A DNA stretch of 64,000 nucleotides, taken from NCBI RefSeq assembly GCF_001422445.1, contig NZ_LMNA01000010.1:1-64000 (forward strand), written 5' to 3'. Under the pieces are notes generated by a model. The model was given only the letters and a program-made list of their open reading frames with translations, searched no databases and was not told the origin of the DNA. Below, piece after piece: positions 1 through 12,291 of this stretch (the first letter of the stretch is position 1; the number at the start of each line of letters is the position of its first letter). This stretch comes from Pseudorhodoferax sp. Leaf274. GTDB taxonomy: Bacteria > Pseudomonadota > Gammaproteobacteria > Burkholderiales > Burkholderiaceae_C. The position numbers were made by a program, and so were the translations under genes.

Positions 1-303
1 CCCGATGTCCTGTCGCTGTCCATCACCGTCAGCGGCGGCAACAACGCCGGCCAGGGCGGCTCGGTCGGCGTCGGCTCGCGCGCCATGAAGCTGGGCACCA
101 CGCACTACCTGCCCTACGAGGTCTACAGCGACGCCGGCATGACCAGCGCCTACCCCACCAGCGCCAGCGCCGTCGGCGTCACGCTGCCGGGCACGGGCGT
201 GGCCCTGCCGCTGCCGATCTTCGGCCGCATCAACAAGACCAGCACCGCCGCGCTCACGTCTGGTACGTATACCGATGTGCTGCAGGTCACATTGAGCTGG
301 TGA
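1..303 (+). CDS. Spore coat U (SCPU) domain pilin, 3' part only
   Basis: This is the last 100 codons of a gene that starts before the window; the frame is open from base 1 to the TGA at 301-303. The C-terminus has the SCPU (Csu-type pilin) pattern: a LPYEVYSD-like strand, PIFGRI, and the terminal GTYTDVLQVTLSW, which is the conserved last strand of secreted Csu-like subunits. In the archaic chaperone-usher pathway such subunits are exported, capped by the chaperone and polymerised by donor-strand exchange. It lies 83 nt before another SCPU gene, with chaperone and usher genes next, so it is probably a structural subunit of the same pilus. The N-terminus and signal peptide cannot be seen. Confidence 0.85.
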   Translation, partial: PDVLSLSITVSGGNNAGQGGSVGVGSRAMKLGTTHYLPYEVYSDAGMTSAYPTSASAVGVTLPGTGVALPLPIFGRINKTSTAALTSGTYTDVLQVTLSW

Positions 304-386
304 CTTATCCACATATTCGGGCGATCCCCAGCACAAAAGTAAGCGAAACTGTTTCAAAATCTGCTCACTGCTGCAGAAGGAGATCC

Positions 387-929
387 ATGCGCTTCGCGGG
401 TTTGCTGGCGACGCTGGTGTCCGGCACGGTCCTGGCACTGATGGGAAGCGGCGTGTCGCGCGCGGCTACCCAGGTGCCGACCACCGCCAATTTCCTGGTC
501 AGCGCGACGGTGTCGTCGGGCTGCTGGGTGGTGGGCAACGTGTCGCAGACCAGCGGCATCGGCTTCGGCAAGCTCGACTTCGGCAGCCACCCGGCCGTCC
601 AGGCCGGCAACTACGACGCGTCCATCGGCATGGCGGCCAGCCCTGCGCAGGTGCAATGCACGCCGGGCGCCACCGTGACCATGACCATCGACGGCGGCCA
701 GAATGCCCAGGGCAGCCAGCGCCGCATGCGCTTCGGCAGCTACTACCTCCCCTACACGCTGACCACGCAGCCCGCTGGCGGCACCGTGGTCGCACCCGGC
801 GTGGGCGTCTCGGTGGACGCCAGTGCCGGCCCCACGCTGGTGCCGGTCTACGGCCGCGCCACCGCGCCCGGCGCCGGGCTGCCGGCCGGGCAATACACCG
901 ACACCCTGCAGGTCGTCTTCAGCTGGTAG
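387..929 (+). CDS. SCPU domain pilus subunit (Csu-type)
   Basis: A 180-residue secreted protein. Residues 1-28 form a signal peptide (MRFAGLLATLV... ending SRAA). The mature part has paired Cys, a conserved RRMRFGSYYLPY stretch and the terminal YTDTLQVVFSW strand typical of SCPU pilins. I chose ATG 387 because AAGGAGATCC sits directly before it; an in-frame GTG at 300 would put about 29 charged residues ahead of the signal peptide. It ends 8 nt before the chaperone gene, so the genes are co-transcribed. The role, inferred from the family and context, is a structural subunit of an archaic chaperone-usher pilus used in attachment and biofilm formation. Confidence 0.88.
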   Translation: MRFAGLLATLVSGTVLALMGSGVSRAATQVPTTANFLVSATVSSGCWVVGNVSQTSGIGFGKLDFGSHPAVQAGNYDASIGMAASPAQVQCTPGATVTMTIDGGQNAQGSQRRMRFGSYYLPYTLTTQPAGGTVVAPGVGVSVDASAGPTLVPVYGRATAPGAGLPAGQYTDTLQVVFSW

Positions 930-937
930 GAGAGCCG

Positions 938-1726
938 ATGTTCCGTTCCATCCCCTTGCACAAGACGCTGGCACCGGCGCTGTTTTTGGCCGCCTGCCTG
1001 GCCGGCGGCGCCGTGCAGGCCCAGTCCTCGCTCATGATCTGGCCGCTCGACCCGGTGATCGAGGACGACCAGCGTGCCGCCGCACTGTGGCTGGAGAACC
1101 GCGGCACGCAGCCGATGTCGCTGCAGATCCGCGTGCTGGCCTGGAGCCAGAGCGACCGGACCGACGGCTACGCCAGCCAGGAAACCGTGGTGGCCAGCCC
1201 GCCCATGGCCGTGGTGCCGGCCGGCCAGCGCCAGCTGGTGCGCCTCATGAACACCCGGCCCGCACCCGAGGGCACCGAACTGGCCTACCGCGTGCTGGTG
1301 GACGAGCTGCCCAGCGCCGACGGCGCCGAGGACAGCCAGCGCCAGGGCAGCGCCATGGGCATCAAGCTGCAGATCCGCTACTCGGTGCCGCTGTTCGTCT
1401 CGGGCAAGGACCACTGGACCAAGCCGCGCGCCGACAAGCAGCGCGACAGCGCCAGCGCCGCCAGGCCCGAACTGCGCTGGCGCACCGAGCGCGGCATGGA
1501 CGGCCACTACCTGTTCGTGCGCAACGACGGCCGCGCCCACGCGCGGCTCACGGCGGTGCAATGGGCGCGCGACAGCAACACGGTCACCATCAACCCCGGC
1601 CTGCTCGGCTACGTGCTGCCGGGTGCCGAGATGCGCTGGAAGCTCGAACAGCCGCCGCCGCCGGGCCATGTGCCGCAGGCGCGCGTCAACAACGCCGAGG
1701 CTGTGACCGTGTTCACGGCGCAGTAG
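938..1726 (+). CDS. csuC: Periplasmic pilus assembly chaperone (CsuC/FimC-like)
   Basis: A 262-residue protein with a signal peptide (residues 1-27, ending VQAQ) and a PapD-like N-terminal domain. Visible signs are LMIWPLDPVIEDDQRAA, LWLENRGTQP for the conserved edge strand, and QRQLVRLMN as the basic and hydrophobic G1-like strand. The second Ig-like domain begins near YSVPLFV. Such chaperones fold pilin subunits in the periplasm by donating a strand, then hand them to the usher. AGGAGA lies 3 nt before the ATG, and the gene is 11 nt upstream of the usher gene. Order and neighbours match the csu type of archaic pilus operon. The symbol is by analogy with Acinetobacter Csu, not proven orthology. 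Confidence 0.88.
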   Translation: MFRSIPLHKTLAPALFLAACLAGGAVQAQSSLMIWPLDPVIEDDQRAAALWLENRGTQPMSLQIRVLAWSQSDRTDGYASQETVVASPPMAVVPAGQRQLVRLMNTRPAPEGTELAYRVLVDELPSADGAEDSQRQGSAMGIKLQIRYSVPLFVSGKDHWTKPRADKQRDSASAARPELRWRTERGMDGHYLFVRNDGRAHARLTAVQWARDSNTVTINPGLLGYVLPGAEMRWKLEQPPPPGHVPQARVNNAEAVTVFTAQ

Positions 1727-1737
1727 CGGCGGAGCCG

Positions 1738-4122
1738 ATGCATGTACTTTCGCCCTCCACCGTCCTGGCGGCCGTGGTGATGGCCTGCACCAGCGCATGG
1801 CCGCAGGGGCTGCCGCCCCCGCCGCTGCCCGGTGCGGCCGCCGCGCTGGGCGGTGCCACGCTGTACCTGGAACTGGTGGTCAACCAGCAGGCCACCGGCC
1901 AGGTGGTGCCCGTGCTGGTGAGGGACGGCAGCTACTACGTGGCCGCCGACACGCTGCGCGCGCTGCACGTGCGCACGCCGGCCACGGGCAGCCAGATGGT
2001 GGCGGTGGACCGCATCGAGGGCCTGGGCGTGCGCTACGACAGCGTGGCCCAGCGGCTCGAACTGATGCTGCCGCCGGCCTGGTTGCCCGACCAGCAGCTG
2101 GGCACGGGCGGCCCGGTCGGCCGGCTGCGCCCGCTGGTGGGCAGCGGCTTCCTGCTGAACTACGAGATCTACGCCAGCAACCCCGGCCGCGCGGAGGCCA
2201 GCACATCGCTGTGGACCGAGCAGCGCTGGTTCGGCGACTGGGGCCTGCTGTCCAACACCGGCGTGGCGCGCCACACGCGGTCCGGCGGCGGCGGTGCCGG
2301 CAGCGATGGCGCGGGCTTCGCCGGCAGCCAGGGCTACCTGCGCTACGACACCAGCTGGCGCTACTCCGACACCGACAACGTGCGCACCCTGACGGCCGGC
2401 GACCTGATCACGGCCACGCTGCCCTGGGGCAGCGCCGTGCGCATCGGCGGCATCCAGCTCGCGCGCAACTTCGCGATCCGGCCCGACCTCGTGCCCTACC
2501 CGCTACCCACCTTCTCGGGCCAGGCGGCCGTGCCCTCGGCCGTGGACCTGTTCATCAACGGCCAGCGCGCCGGCCGCGAGAACGTGCAGCCGGGGCCGTT
2601 CACGCTCAACACCATGCCCTTCATCACGGGCGCGGGCGAGGCCGCCGTGGTGACCACCGACGCGCTGGGCCGCCAGGTGCTGACCACGGTGCCGTTCTAC
2701 GTGGCCAGCACGCTGCTCAAGACAGGCACCGACGACTACGCCGTGTCGGCCGGCGCGCTGCGGCGCGGCTACGGCGAGGACAACTTCGGCTACGGCCGCG
2801 CCGTGGCCAGCGGCAGCTGGCGCTACGGCTGGAGCGACGCGGTGACGCTGGAGGCGCGCGGCGAACTGGCGCGCGGCCTGGCCGTCGCCGGTGCCGGCGC
2901 GGTGGCCACCATGGGCCGCTACGGCGTGGTCAACGGCGCGCTCGCGCACGGCGGCGACGGCGTGCAGTGGACCGCCGGCTACCAGTACAACGCCCAGCGC
3001 TTCGGCCTGGCGCTGCAGCACACGCAGCGCACCGCCGGCTGGCGCGACCTCGCGCGGCTGGACCGCGGCGACAGCGCCGGCGGGTCCCGCAGCAACACCC
3101 AGGTGACCACCAGCCTGTCGCTGGGTGCGATCGGCGCCGTCGCCGTCGGCTACTTCGACGCGCAGACGCTGGACGGCACGCGCACCCGCGTGGCCACGGC
3201 CACCTACTCGCGCGCGCTCGGCAGCGACAGCTTCCTCTCTCTGAACCTGAACAAGGCCGTGGGCGGCGACGACTACCTGGTGCAGCTGCAGTGGACGCTG
3301 CTGCTCGGCGACCGCGGCGCCGTGAGCGTGGTGGGCACGCGCGACCGCAGCGGCTTCGGCCGCCAGCTGCAGTACAGCCGCACGCCGCCACCGGCCGGCG
3401 GCCTGGGCTGGAACCTCTCATACGCCAACAGCGCCGGCCCGGACGACTACCGCCAGGGCAGCATGACCTGGCGTGGCGACTACCTGCAGCTGCAGGGCGG
3501 CGCCTACGCGCAGGGCGGGCGCAGCTCCACCTGGGCCGGCGCCAGCGGCTCCATCGTGGCCATGGACGGGGGCTGGTTCGCGGCCAACCGCATCAACGAC
3601 GCCTTCGCGCTGGTGTCCACCGGCGTGGGCGACGTGCCGGTGCGCTTCGAGAACCAGGTGATCGGCCGCACCAACGCGCGCGGCCACCTGCTGGTGCCCG
3701 GCGTGAACGCCTACTACCCGGCGCGCTTCGAGGTCGACATCCTGGACCTGCCCGAGGACATGCAGGTCGCGCAGTCCGAGCAGCGCGTGCTGCTGGGCGC
3801 CGGCAGCGGCGCGCTGTTGCGCTTTTCCATCCAGAAGGTGCGCGCGGCCAGCATCACGCTGGTGGACCAGGCCGGCCGGCCGCTGCCGGTGGGCCTGTCG
3901 GTGCAGCACCTGGGCTCGGGCCGCAGCGCCACGCTGGGCTGGGACGGGCAGGTCTACCTGGAAGGCCTGGCGCAGGACAACGAACTGCTGGTGCGCGGCC
4001 TGGGCTTCGAGAGCTGCCGCGCCCGCTTCACGCTGGCCGACACCGCATCGGGCGTTTCCCGCGTCGGCCCGCTGGTGTGCCAGCCCCTGCCCTCCACGGC
4101 GCTCGTCGGCCGCTGGCCCTAA
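1738..4122 (+). CDS. csuD: Outer membrane pilus usher (CsuD/FimD-like)
   Basis: A 794-residue usher with a signal peptide (residues 1-24). The N-terminal domain carries LYLELVVNQQ and VPVLVRDGSYYVAA. A long beta-barrel region follows with the usual alternating Gly/Tyr/Trp strands, then the plug and C-terminal domains (for example PVRFENQVIGRTNARGHLLVPGV split over residues ~635-660). Ushers form the outer-membrane pore that takes chaperone-subunit complexes and extrudes the pilus. ATG 1738 follows GCGGAGCC, 11 nt after the chaperone stop. Length is close to the ~800 residues usual for the family. The 3' end is 16 nt from the adhesin gene, which supports a single operon. Confidence 0.9.
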   Translation: MHVLSPSTVLAAVVMACTSAWPQGLPPPPLPGAAAALGGATLYLELVVNQQATGQVVPVLVRDGSYYVAADTLRALHVRTPATGSQMVAVDRIEGLGVRYDSVAQRLELMLPPAWLPDQQLGTGGPVGRLRPLVGSGFLLNYEIYASNPGRAEASTSLWTEQRWFGDWGLLSNTGVARHTRSGGGGAGSDGAGFAGSQGYLRYDTSWRYSDTDNVRTLTAGDLITATLPWGSAVRIGGIQLARNFAIRPDLVPYPLPTFSGQAAVPSAVDLFINGQRAGRENVQPGPFTLNTMPFITGAGEAAVVTTDALGRQVLTTVPFYVASTLLKTGTDDYAVSAGALRRGYGEDNFGYGRAVASGSWRYGWSDAVTLEARGELARGLAVAGAGAVATMGRYGVVNGALAHGGDGVQWTAGYQYNAQRFGLALQHTQRTAGWRDLARLDRGDSAGGSRSNTQVTTSLSLGAIGAVAVGYFDAQTLDGTRTRVATATYSRALGSDSFLSLNLNKAVGGDDYLVQLQWTLLLGDRGAVSVVGTRDRSGFGRQLQYSRTPPPAGGLGWNLSYANSAGPDDYRQGSMTWRGDYLQLQGGAYAQGGRSSTWAGASGSIVAMDGGWFAANRINDAFALVSTGVGDVPVRFENQVIGRTNARGHLLVPGVNAYYPARFEVDILDLPEDMQVAQSEQRVLLGAGSGALLRFSIQKVRAASITLVDQAGRPLPVGLSVQHLGSGRSATLGWDGQVYLEGLAQDNELLVRGLGFESCRARFTLADTASGVSRVGPLVCQPLPSTALVGRWP

Positions 4123-4138
4123 CCCTGTGCGCCCCACC

Positions 4139-5095
4139 ATGCAACGCATCCTCCTTCCCACCCTGCTGGCGCTGGCCGGCCTCGCCCCGCTGGGCGCGCA
4201 GGCCTGCACCATGACCGAGACCGGCGGCCTGCTGACCAGCGTGGCCACCCAGCGCGTGGCGGGCGGCCCCACGGTCACGACCTCGGCCAACTTCAACTTC
4301 AGCTGCTCGGGCGTGGTGCTGGCGCTGGCGAACGGCACCCCCACGCTCAAGGGCCAGCTGCAGGCCAACACCACCGGCCTCACGCTCAAGAACACCACCA
4401 ACAGCAGCCTGCAGATCCCCTACCAGATCTACAGCAACAGCGGCTACAGCACGGGCTACGCGAGCGGCGCGCTCGTGGTGGACCTGAACGGCGCCAACCT
4501 GGTCGGTCTGTTGACCACGGGCAGCAGCACCAACGTGCCGCTGTACATCGCCACCACGCCGGGGCCCAACATCCCGGCGGGCGTCTACACCGACACCGTG
4601 CAGGTCACGTGGACCTACGCCAACATCTGCGAGGGGTTGATCGGCGCGCTCGGCGCGTGCGTGGGCTTCCCCAACAACGGCACCACCACCAAGTCGGTGA
4701 CGATCTCGCTGACCGTCAGCAACGACTGCACCATCACCGCGCCGCCGGTGAGCTTCGGCAGCGCGCCGCTGCTGGCCGGCTTTCCCACGGTGTCGCAGAA
4801 CATCAGCCTGCAGTGCAGCCGCAACATGGTCTATACCGTGGGCCTGTCGGCGGGCAGCTATTCCAGCGGCGCGCGGCGCCGCATGGCCTCGGGCACCTCG
4901 CGCCTGGCCTACGACATCTTCAAGGCCGACAACACCGTCTGGGGCAGCGCCGGCACCGACCGCGCGCCCGGCCCGGCGCCGGCCACGGGCACCAGCGTGC
5001 AGACCATTCCCTACACCGCGCGCATCTACCAGGACCAGGCCAACCCGGCGCCGGGCACCTACACCGACAACGTGGTCGTGGATGTGAGCTTCTAG
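4139..5095 (+). CDS. csuE: Two-domain SCPU protein, probable pilus tip adhesin (CsuE-like)
   Basis: A 318-residue secreted protein with two SCPU modules in tandem. The signal peptide is residues 1-22 (ending GAQA). The first module ends near PAGVYTDTVQVTW (about residues 145-157) and the second ends with the terminal PGTYTDNVVVDVSF. Two-domain SCPU proteins encoded after the usher are the tip adhesins of Csu pili, so the size and last position fit that role. ATG 4139 begins directly at the hydrophobic signal peptide; an in-frame GTG at 4127 would add only four residues. There is no clear ribosome site, so coupling to the usher gene is possible. The ligand is unknown. Confidence 0.8.
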   Translation: MQRILLPTLLALAGLAPLGAQACTMTETGGLLTSVATQRVAGGPTVTTSANFNFSCSGVVLALANGTPTLKGQLQANTTGLTLKNTTNSSLQIPYQIYSNSGYSTGYASGALVVDLNGANLVGLLTTGSSTNVPLYIATTPGPNIPAGVYTDTVQVTWTYANICEGLIGALGACVGFPNNGTTTKSVTISLTVSNDCTITAPPVSFGSAPLLAGFPTVSQNISLQCSRNMVYTVGLSAGSYSSGARRRMASGTSRLAYDIFKADNTVWGSAGTDRAPGPAPATGTSVQTIPYTARIYQDQANPAPGTYTDNVVVDVSF

Positions 5096-5098
5096 ATG

Positions 5099-5488
5099 TC
5101 AACGCACGAAGAACAGCGCCACGCTGGCGCCCAGGCCCAGCACCCAGACCAGGCTGCGCAGCGTGCTGCGGTCGCGGATGTAGAGCGACACGTAGACCAC
5201 GCGCAGCAGCACGTAGGCCAGGGCCAGCGCGTCGACGCGCGCCTGCGCGGCACCGAACTGGTGGGCGGCAAGCACGCCGGCCATGAACAGCGGCAGGCCC
5301 TCGAAGCCGTTGGCCTGCGCCGCCAGCGCGCGCGCACGCCAGCCGCCCTGGCGGGCCGCCCAGTCGCGCGGCGCGCTGTTGTCGCCGGGGCCGAAGGCAC
5401 CGGCCTTGGCCACCCAGGCCGTGAAATAGGGCAGCGCGGCGGCGGCCAGCAGGCACCAGTAGGCCAGGGTCAGGTGGCTGGTATGCAT
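5099..5488 (-). CDS. MAPEG-family membrane protein
   Basis: A 129-residue integral membrane protein with four predicted hydrophobic helices (about residues 8-24, 58-75, 84-100 and 108-126). The pattern RARALAAQANGFEGLPLF matches the conserved segment of the MAPEG superfamily (membrane glutathione S-transferase and eicosanoid enzymes), where the Asn-Glu pair helps bind glutathione. Bacterial members are mostly uncharacterised. GGAGAA lies 9 nt upstream of the ATG. The gene converges with the pilus operon (4 nt between stops) and diverges from the response regulator. Catalysis is not shown by the sequence alone. Confidence 0.8.
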   Translation of the reverse strand: MHTSHLTLAYWCLLAAAALPYFTAWVAKAGAFGPGDNSAPRDWAARQGGWRARALAAQANGFEGLPLFMAGVLAAHQFGAAQARVDALALAYVLLRVVYVSLYIRDRSTLRSLVWVLGLGASVALFFVR

Positions 5489-5595
5489 CGTGCAGGTTCT
5501 CCGTGGGTTTCTGACGGCCCGCGATTGTGATCGCCCGGACCGGACGCACCGCCGCCATGACCGCCGACATCCGAATTTTTTGAGAGGGGGGACAC

Positions 5596-6279
5596 ATGCA
5601 CATCGCCATCCTGGAAGACGATCCCGTGCAGCGCGAGCTGCTCACGCTGCTCGTGCAGCAGGGCCGCCACACCTGCAAGGGCTTCGAGACGGCCGCCGGC
5701 TTCCAGGCCGGCGTGCAGGCCGAGACCTTCGACATGGCGCTGATCGACTGGATGCTGCCCGACGGCAACGGCGGCGAGGTGCTGCAGTGGGTGCGCAAGA
5801 CGGTGGGCTGGCAGCTGCCCTGCATCGTGATCACCGCGCGCGAGGAGGAACCCGTGACGGTGGCGGCACTGGAGGCCGGCGCCGACGACTACATCGTCAA
5901 GCCGGCCAAGCCGCTGGAGCTGCTGGCGCGCATCACCGCGGCATCGCGCCGCGCCCGCCCGGGCACGCTGCCGGTGCTGCGCGCGGGCGAGTACGAGATC
6001 GACATCACCCGCCAGCGACTGTCCATGGCCGGCCAGACGATGGAGCTGACGCAGAAGGAGTTCGACCTGGCGGTGTGCCTGTTCCAGAACATGGGCAAGC
6101 TGCTGTCGCGCGACTTCCTGCTCGACAAGGTCTGGGGCGTCTCGACCGAGGTCGACGCGCGCACCGTGGACACCCATGTCAGCCGGTTGCGGCGCAAGCT
6201 GCAACTGGACGGCACGCACGGCTGGAAGATGGTCTCGGTGTACGGCTTCGGCTACCGCTTCGAGCGCGTGGACGGCTGA
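5596..6279 (+). CDS. OmpR-family two-component response regulator
   Basis: A 227-residue regulator. The receiver domain (residues 1-~118) has the acidic pair E7-D8-D9, the phospho-acceptor D51 in LIDWMLPD, T80 and K102 in VKPAKP. The C-terminal winged helix (~130-225) has the OmpR/PhoB signature: ELTQKEFDLAV, TVDTHVSRLRRKL and VYGFGYRFE. It should bind DNA as a phosphorylation-driven dimer. AGAGGGGGGACAC precedes the ATG. It is convergent with, and exactly abuts, the hybrid kinase gene at 6280, so the pair may work together, although the kinase carries its own receivers and HPt. Target genes are unknown; the adjacent divergent MAPEG gene is one candidate. Confidence 0.92.
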   Translation: MHIAILEDDPVQRELLTLLVQQGRHTCKGFETAAGFQAGVQAETFDMALIDWMLPDGNGGEVLQWVRKTVGWQLPCIVITAREEEPVTVAALEAGADDYIVKPAKPLELLARITAASRRARPGTLPVLRAGEYEIDITRQRLSMAGQTMELTQKEFDLAVCLFQNMGKLLSRDFLLDKVWGVSTEVDARTVDTHVSRLRRKLQLDGTHGWKMVSVYGFGYRFERVDG

Positions 6280-10269
<3,990 letters not shown>

Positions 10270-10521
10270 GCGTGCAGAACCTCCAATGAGGGGATGCCGG
10301 ATTGGGCCCGAGACCGGCGGCGCAAATGTGGCACAACTGTGTTGTGCCGGGCGCGGGTCCGGCCGGGGTGGCAGCGTGGGTGCGCCAGCCCGCGCCACCG
10401 GCTCGCCAGGCCGCCGTCCTGCGCAACCGCGATGGACCGGCGCCCTGGCGGCGGCGGCCGCGCCGCGTGCTACAAACCCACCCTTTTCCCACCACCCCAG
10501 ACACGCCCGAGGCGCCCCCGC

Positions 10522-11088
10522 ATGAAACTGAAGATGGCCGAAAACTCGCTGTTCGCGATCCTGCTGCGTTCGCGCTGGTGGATCAGCCTGGCGATCGCCT
10601 GCGGCTTCGTGCTGGTCAGCGCCGCACTGCTGCCGCGCGAATACGCGCTGGCCGGCGCGCTGGGCGGGGTGCCGTTCGCCATCATCGGCGCCATCGCGCT
10701 CAAGCGGCAGTGGGGCGCGCCGAGCGCCACGATGGTCGAGGCGCAGCTGGCGCGGGCCGCGGGCATGCCGTGGAACGAATTCGCCGCCGCGCTCGAATCG
10801 GCCTACCGCAAGGCCGGCTACACGGTGCAGCGCACCACGGGCGGTGCCGACTTCGTGCTGGAAAAAGGCGGGCGCACCACGCTGGTCAGCGCCAAGCGCT
10901 GGAAGGCCGCGCGCCAAGGCGTGGAGCCGCTGCGCGAACTGGACGCCGCGCGCCGCGCCAAGGACGCCGACGCCGCGGTGTTCCTCGCGCTCGGCGCACT
11001 CAGCGAGAACGCGGATGCGTTCGCCAGGCAGGCGCCGGTCCGCGTGGTCCAGGGCGCAGACCTGGCCGTGCTGCTGCAGGCCGCCTGA
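10522..11088 (+). CDS. Membrane-anchored Mrr-like (restriction endonuclease fold) protein
   Basis: A 188-residue protein with two N-terminal membrane helices (~residues 19-38 and 41-60) and a C-terminal domain resembling the Mrr_cat nuclease fold (~75-188): the pattern AYRKAGYTVQRT, GGADFVL, then LVSAKRWK. In active Mrr-like enzymes the last motif is usually Q/E-x-K; here it reads S-A-K, so the catalytic glutamine or glutamate is replaced. It may be inactive as a nuclease or serve another role. The start is at ATG 10522 after GAGGCG. It is divergent from the hybrid kinase (252 nt between, where I see no clear element) and convergent with the GTPase gene. Confidence 0.7.
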   Translation: MKLKMAENSLFAILLRSRWWISLAIACGFVLVSAALLPREYALAGALGGVPFAIIGAIALKRQWGAPSATMVEAQLARAAGMPWNEFAAALESAYRKAGYTVQRTTGGADFVLEKGGRTTLVSAKRWKAARQGVEPLRELDAARRAKDADAAVFLALGALSENADAFARQAPVRVVQGADLAVLLQAA

Positions 11089-11097
11089 GCGCCGCGT

Positions 11098-12054
11098 CTA
11101 ACCGCCCGCCGCGTCCGGAGCGTCGGCCGCGCCGCGCTGCGGCTGCTTCTTCTGCTTGCGCGCGGCCTGCTTGGCGGCCCGCTCCGCATCTGCCGCCTCG
11201 GCTTGCGCGCGCCAGGCGGCGAATTCCTCCAGCGTCTCCAGCGTCACGCGGCCCCAGGCGCCGCTGCGGAAGTCGTGGATGGCGATCTCGGCGGCCTTCT
11301 GCAGGTTGGGCCGACCGCCCGCCAGCAACGGCGCGCGCTTGCGGCCGATCTCGCCCAGCACGGCTTCGTCGTTGAAGCCGGAGATGTCGGCCAGCTTGTA
11401 GCGCTCGCGCAGCCGGTCCGGGTGGTGGGCCAGCATCTGCGTGAGCAGGGCCAGCGCCACCTCCTCGTCGTCGTAGGCGTTGCGGCCCACCGCGCCGCTG
11501 GCGGCCAGCAGCTCGCCGCTCTGCGCGATGGCGATGCGCGGCCACAGCATGCCGGGGGTGTCGTAGAGATAGAAGTCGTCCTCCAGCACGATGCGCTGCT
11601 CGGTCTTGGTGATGCCGGCCTCGTCGCCGGTCTTGGCGGCGCGCTTGCCGCGCAGGCTGTTGATCAGCGTGGACTTGCCCACGTTGGGAATGCCGCAGAC
11701 CAGCACGCGCATCGGCTTGGCCATGCCGCCGCGGTTGGGCGCCAGTGCCCGGCAGGCCGGGGCCAGCGCGCGCACCGGCGCGGCCATGCCCGAATCCAGC
11801 GCGATGGCGTTGGTGCCGACCTGGGCCTGGTAATGGGCGAGCCAGCGCGCGGTCTGCTCCGGGTCGGCCAGGTCCTGCTTGGTCAGGAGTTTGAGCGCGG
11901 GCTTGCCCTGGGTCAGCTCGGCGATCAGCGGGTTGGCGCTGGAGCCCGGCAGGCGCGCGTCCAGCAACTCGATCACCACGTCGATCTCGGGCAGGCGCTC
12001 GAGGATGGCCTTGCGCGTCGAATGCATGTGACCGGGAAACCATTGGATGGACAT
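11098..12054 (-). CDS. ylqF: YlqF/RbgA-type circularly permuted ribosome-assembly GTPase
   Basis: A 318-residue GTPase with G motifs in permuted order: G4 as TKQD (~residues 57-60) comes before G1 GIPNVGKST (~residues 120-128), then G3 DTPG (~165). The N-terminus MSIQWFPGHM is a hallmark of the YlqF family, and the C-terminal helical domain ends in a basic, Lys/Ala-rich tail. Members bind the large ribosomal subunit late in assembly. The start is at the ATG giving MSIQWFPGHM (12054); longer reading frames upstream lack family similarity. It stands alone, convergent with the Mrr-like gene. Confidence 0.92.
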   Translation of the reverse strand: MSIQWFPGHMHSTRKAILERLPEIDVVIELLDARLPGSSANPLIAELTQGKPALKLLTKQDLADPEQTARWLAHYQAQVGTNAIALDSGMAAPVRALAPACRALAPNRGGMAKPMRVLVCGIPNVGKSTLINSLRGKRAAKTGDEAGITKTEQRIVLEDDFYLYDTPGMLWPRIAIAQSGELLAASGAVGRNAYDDEEVALALLTQMLAHHPDRLRERYKLADISGFNDEAVLGEIGRKRAPLLAGGRPNLQKAAEIAIHDFRSGAWGRVTLETLEEFAAWRAQAEAADAERAAKQAARKQKKQPQRGAADAPDAAGG

Positions 12055-12248
12055 GCGGGCGGACTCTCTCGGTGCGGATGGCGGGGCCGGATTGTCGGCC
12101 ATTCGGATCGGCCGCTGCCCTGCCCGCCCAGCGTGCGCGCCATGCACGCCACGCACGCCCTTGGTGCGCAAACGCACCCGACCTGCGCCATGCGCCCCCG
12201 GAATCGCGGGTATTTGCCGATATTTCTGCTGGCACGGGATCTGCATGA

Positions 12249-12270
12249 TGTCAGCTGTCGACAGATGACA
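12249..12270. promoter_or_regulatory. 22-bp near-perfect dyad, candidate operator of the catabolic operon
   Basis: The sequence TGTCAGCTGTCGACAGATGACA reads almost the same on both strands, with only one mismatched pair (positions 6 and 17). It lies 21 nt before the GTG start at 12292 and just after AT-richer DNA (12210-12230) that could hold a promoter. Its position suits a repressor site for the transport and catabolic genes downstream. The GntR/FCD regulator at 22852 is the nearest candidate ligand; that link is inference. Confidence 0.5.
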
Positions 12271-12291
12271 GCCAACACTTCCGGAGAACCC

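Noticed and set aside
656-4214. Long alternative frames across the chaperone and usher genes
   Set aside because: These are GC-rich shadows. The frames kept have signal peptides, pilus-assembly motifs and ribosome sites; the others do not.
12265-12267. ATG start for the class II aldolase gene
   Set aside because: It has no ribosome site and lies inside the palindrome. GTG 12292 has GGAG at the right distance. The ATG cannot be fully excluded.
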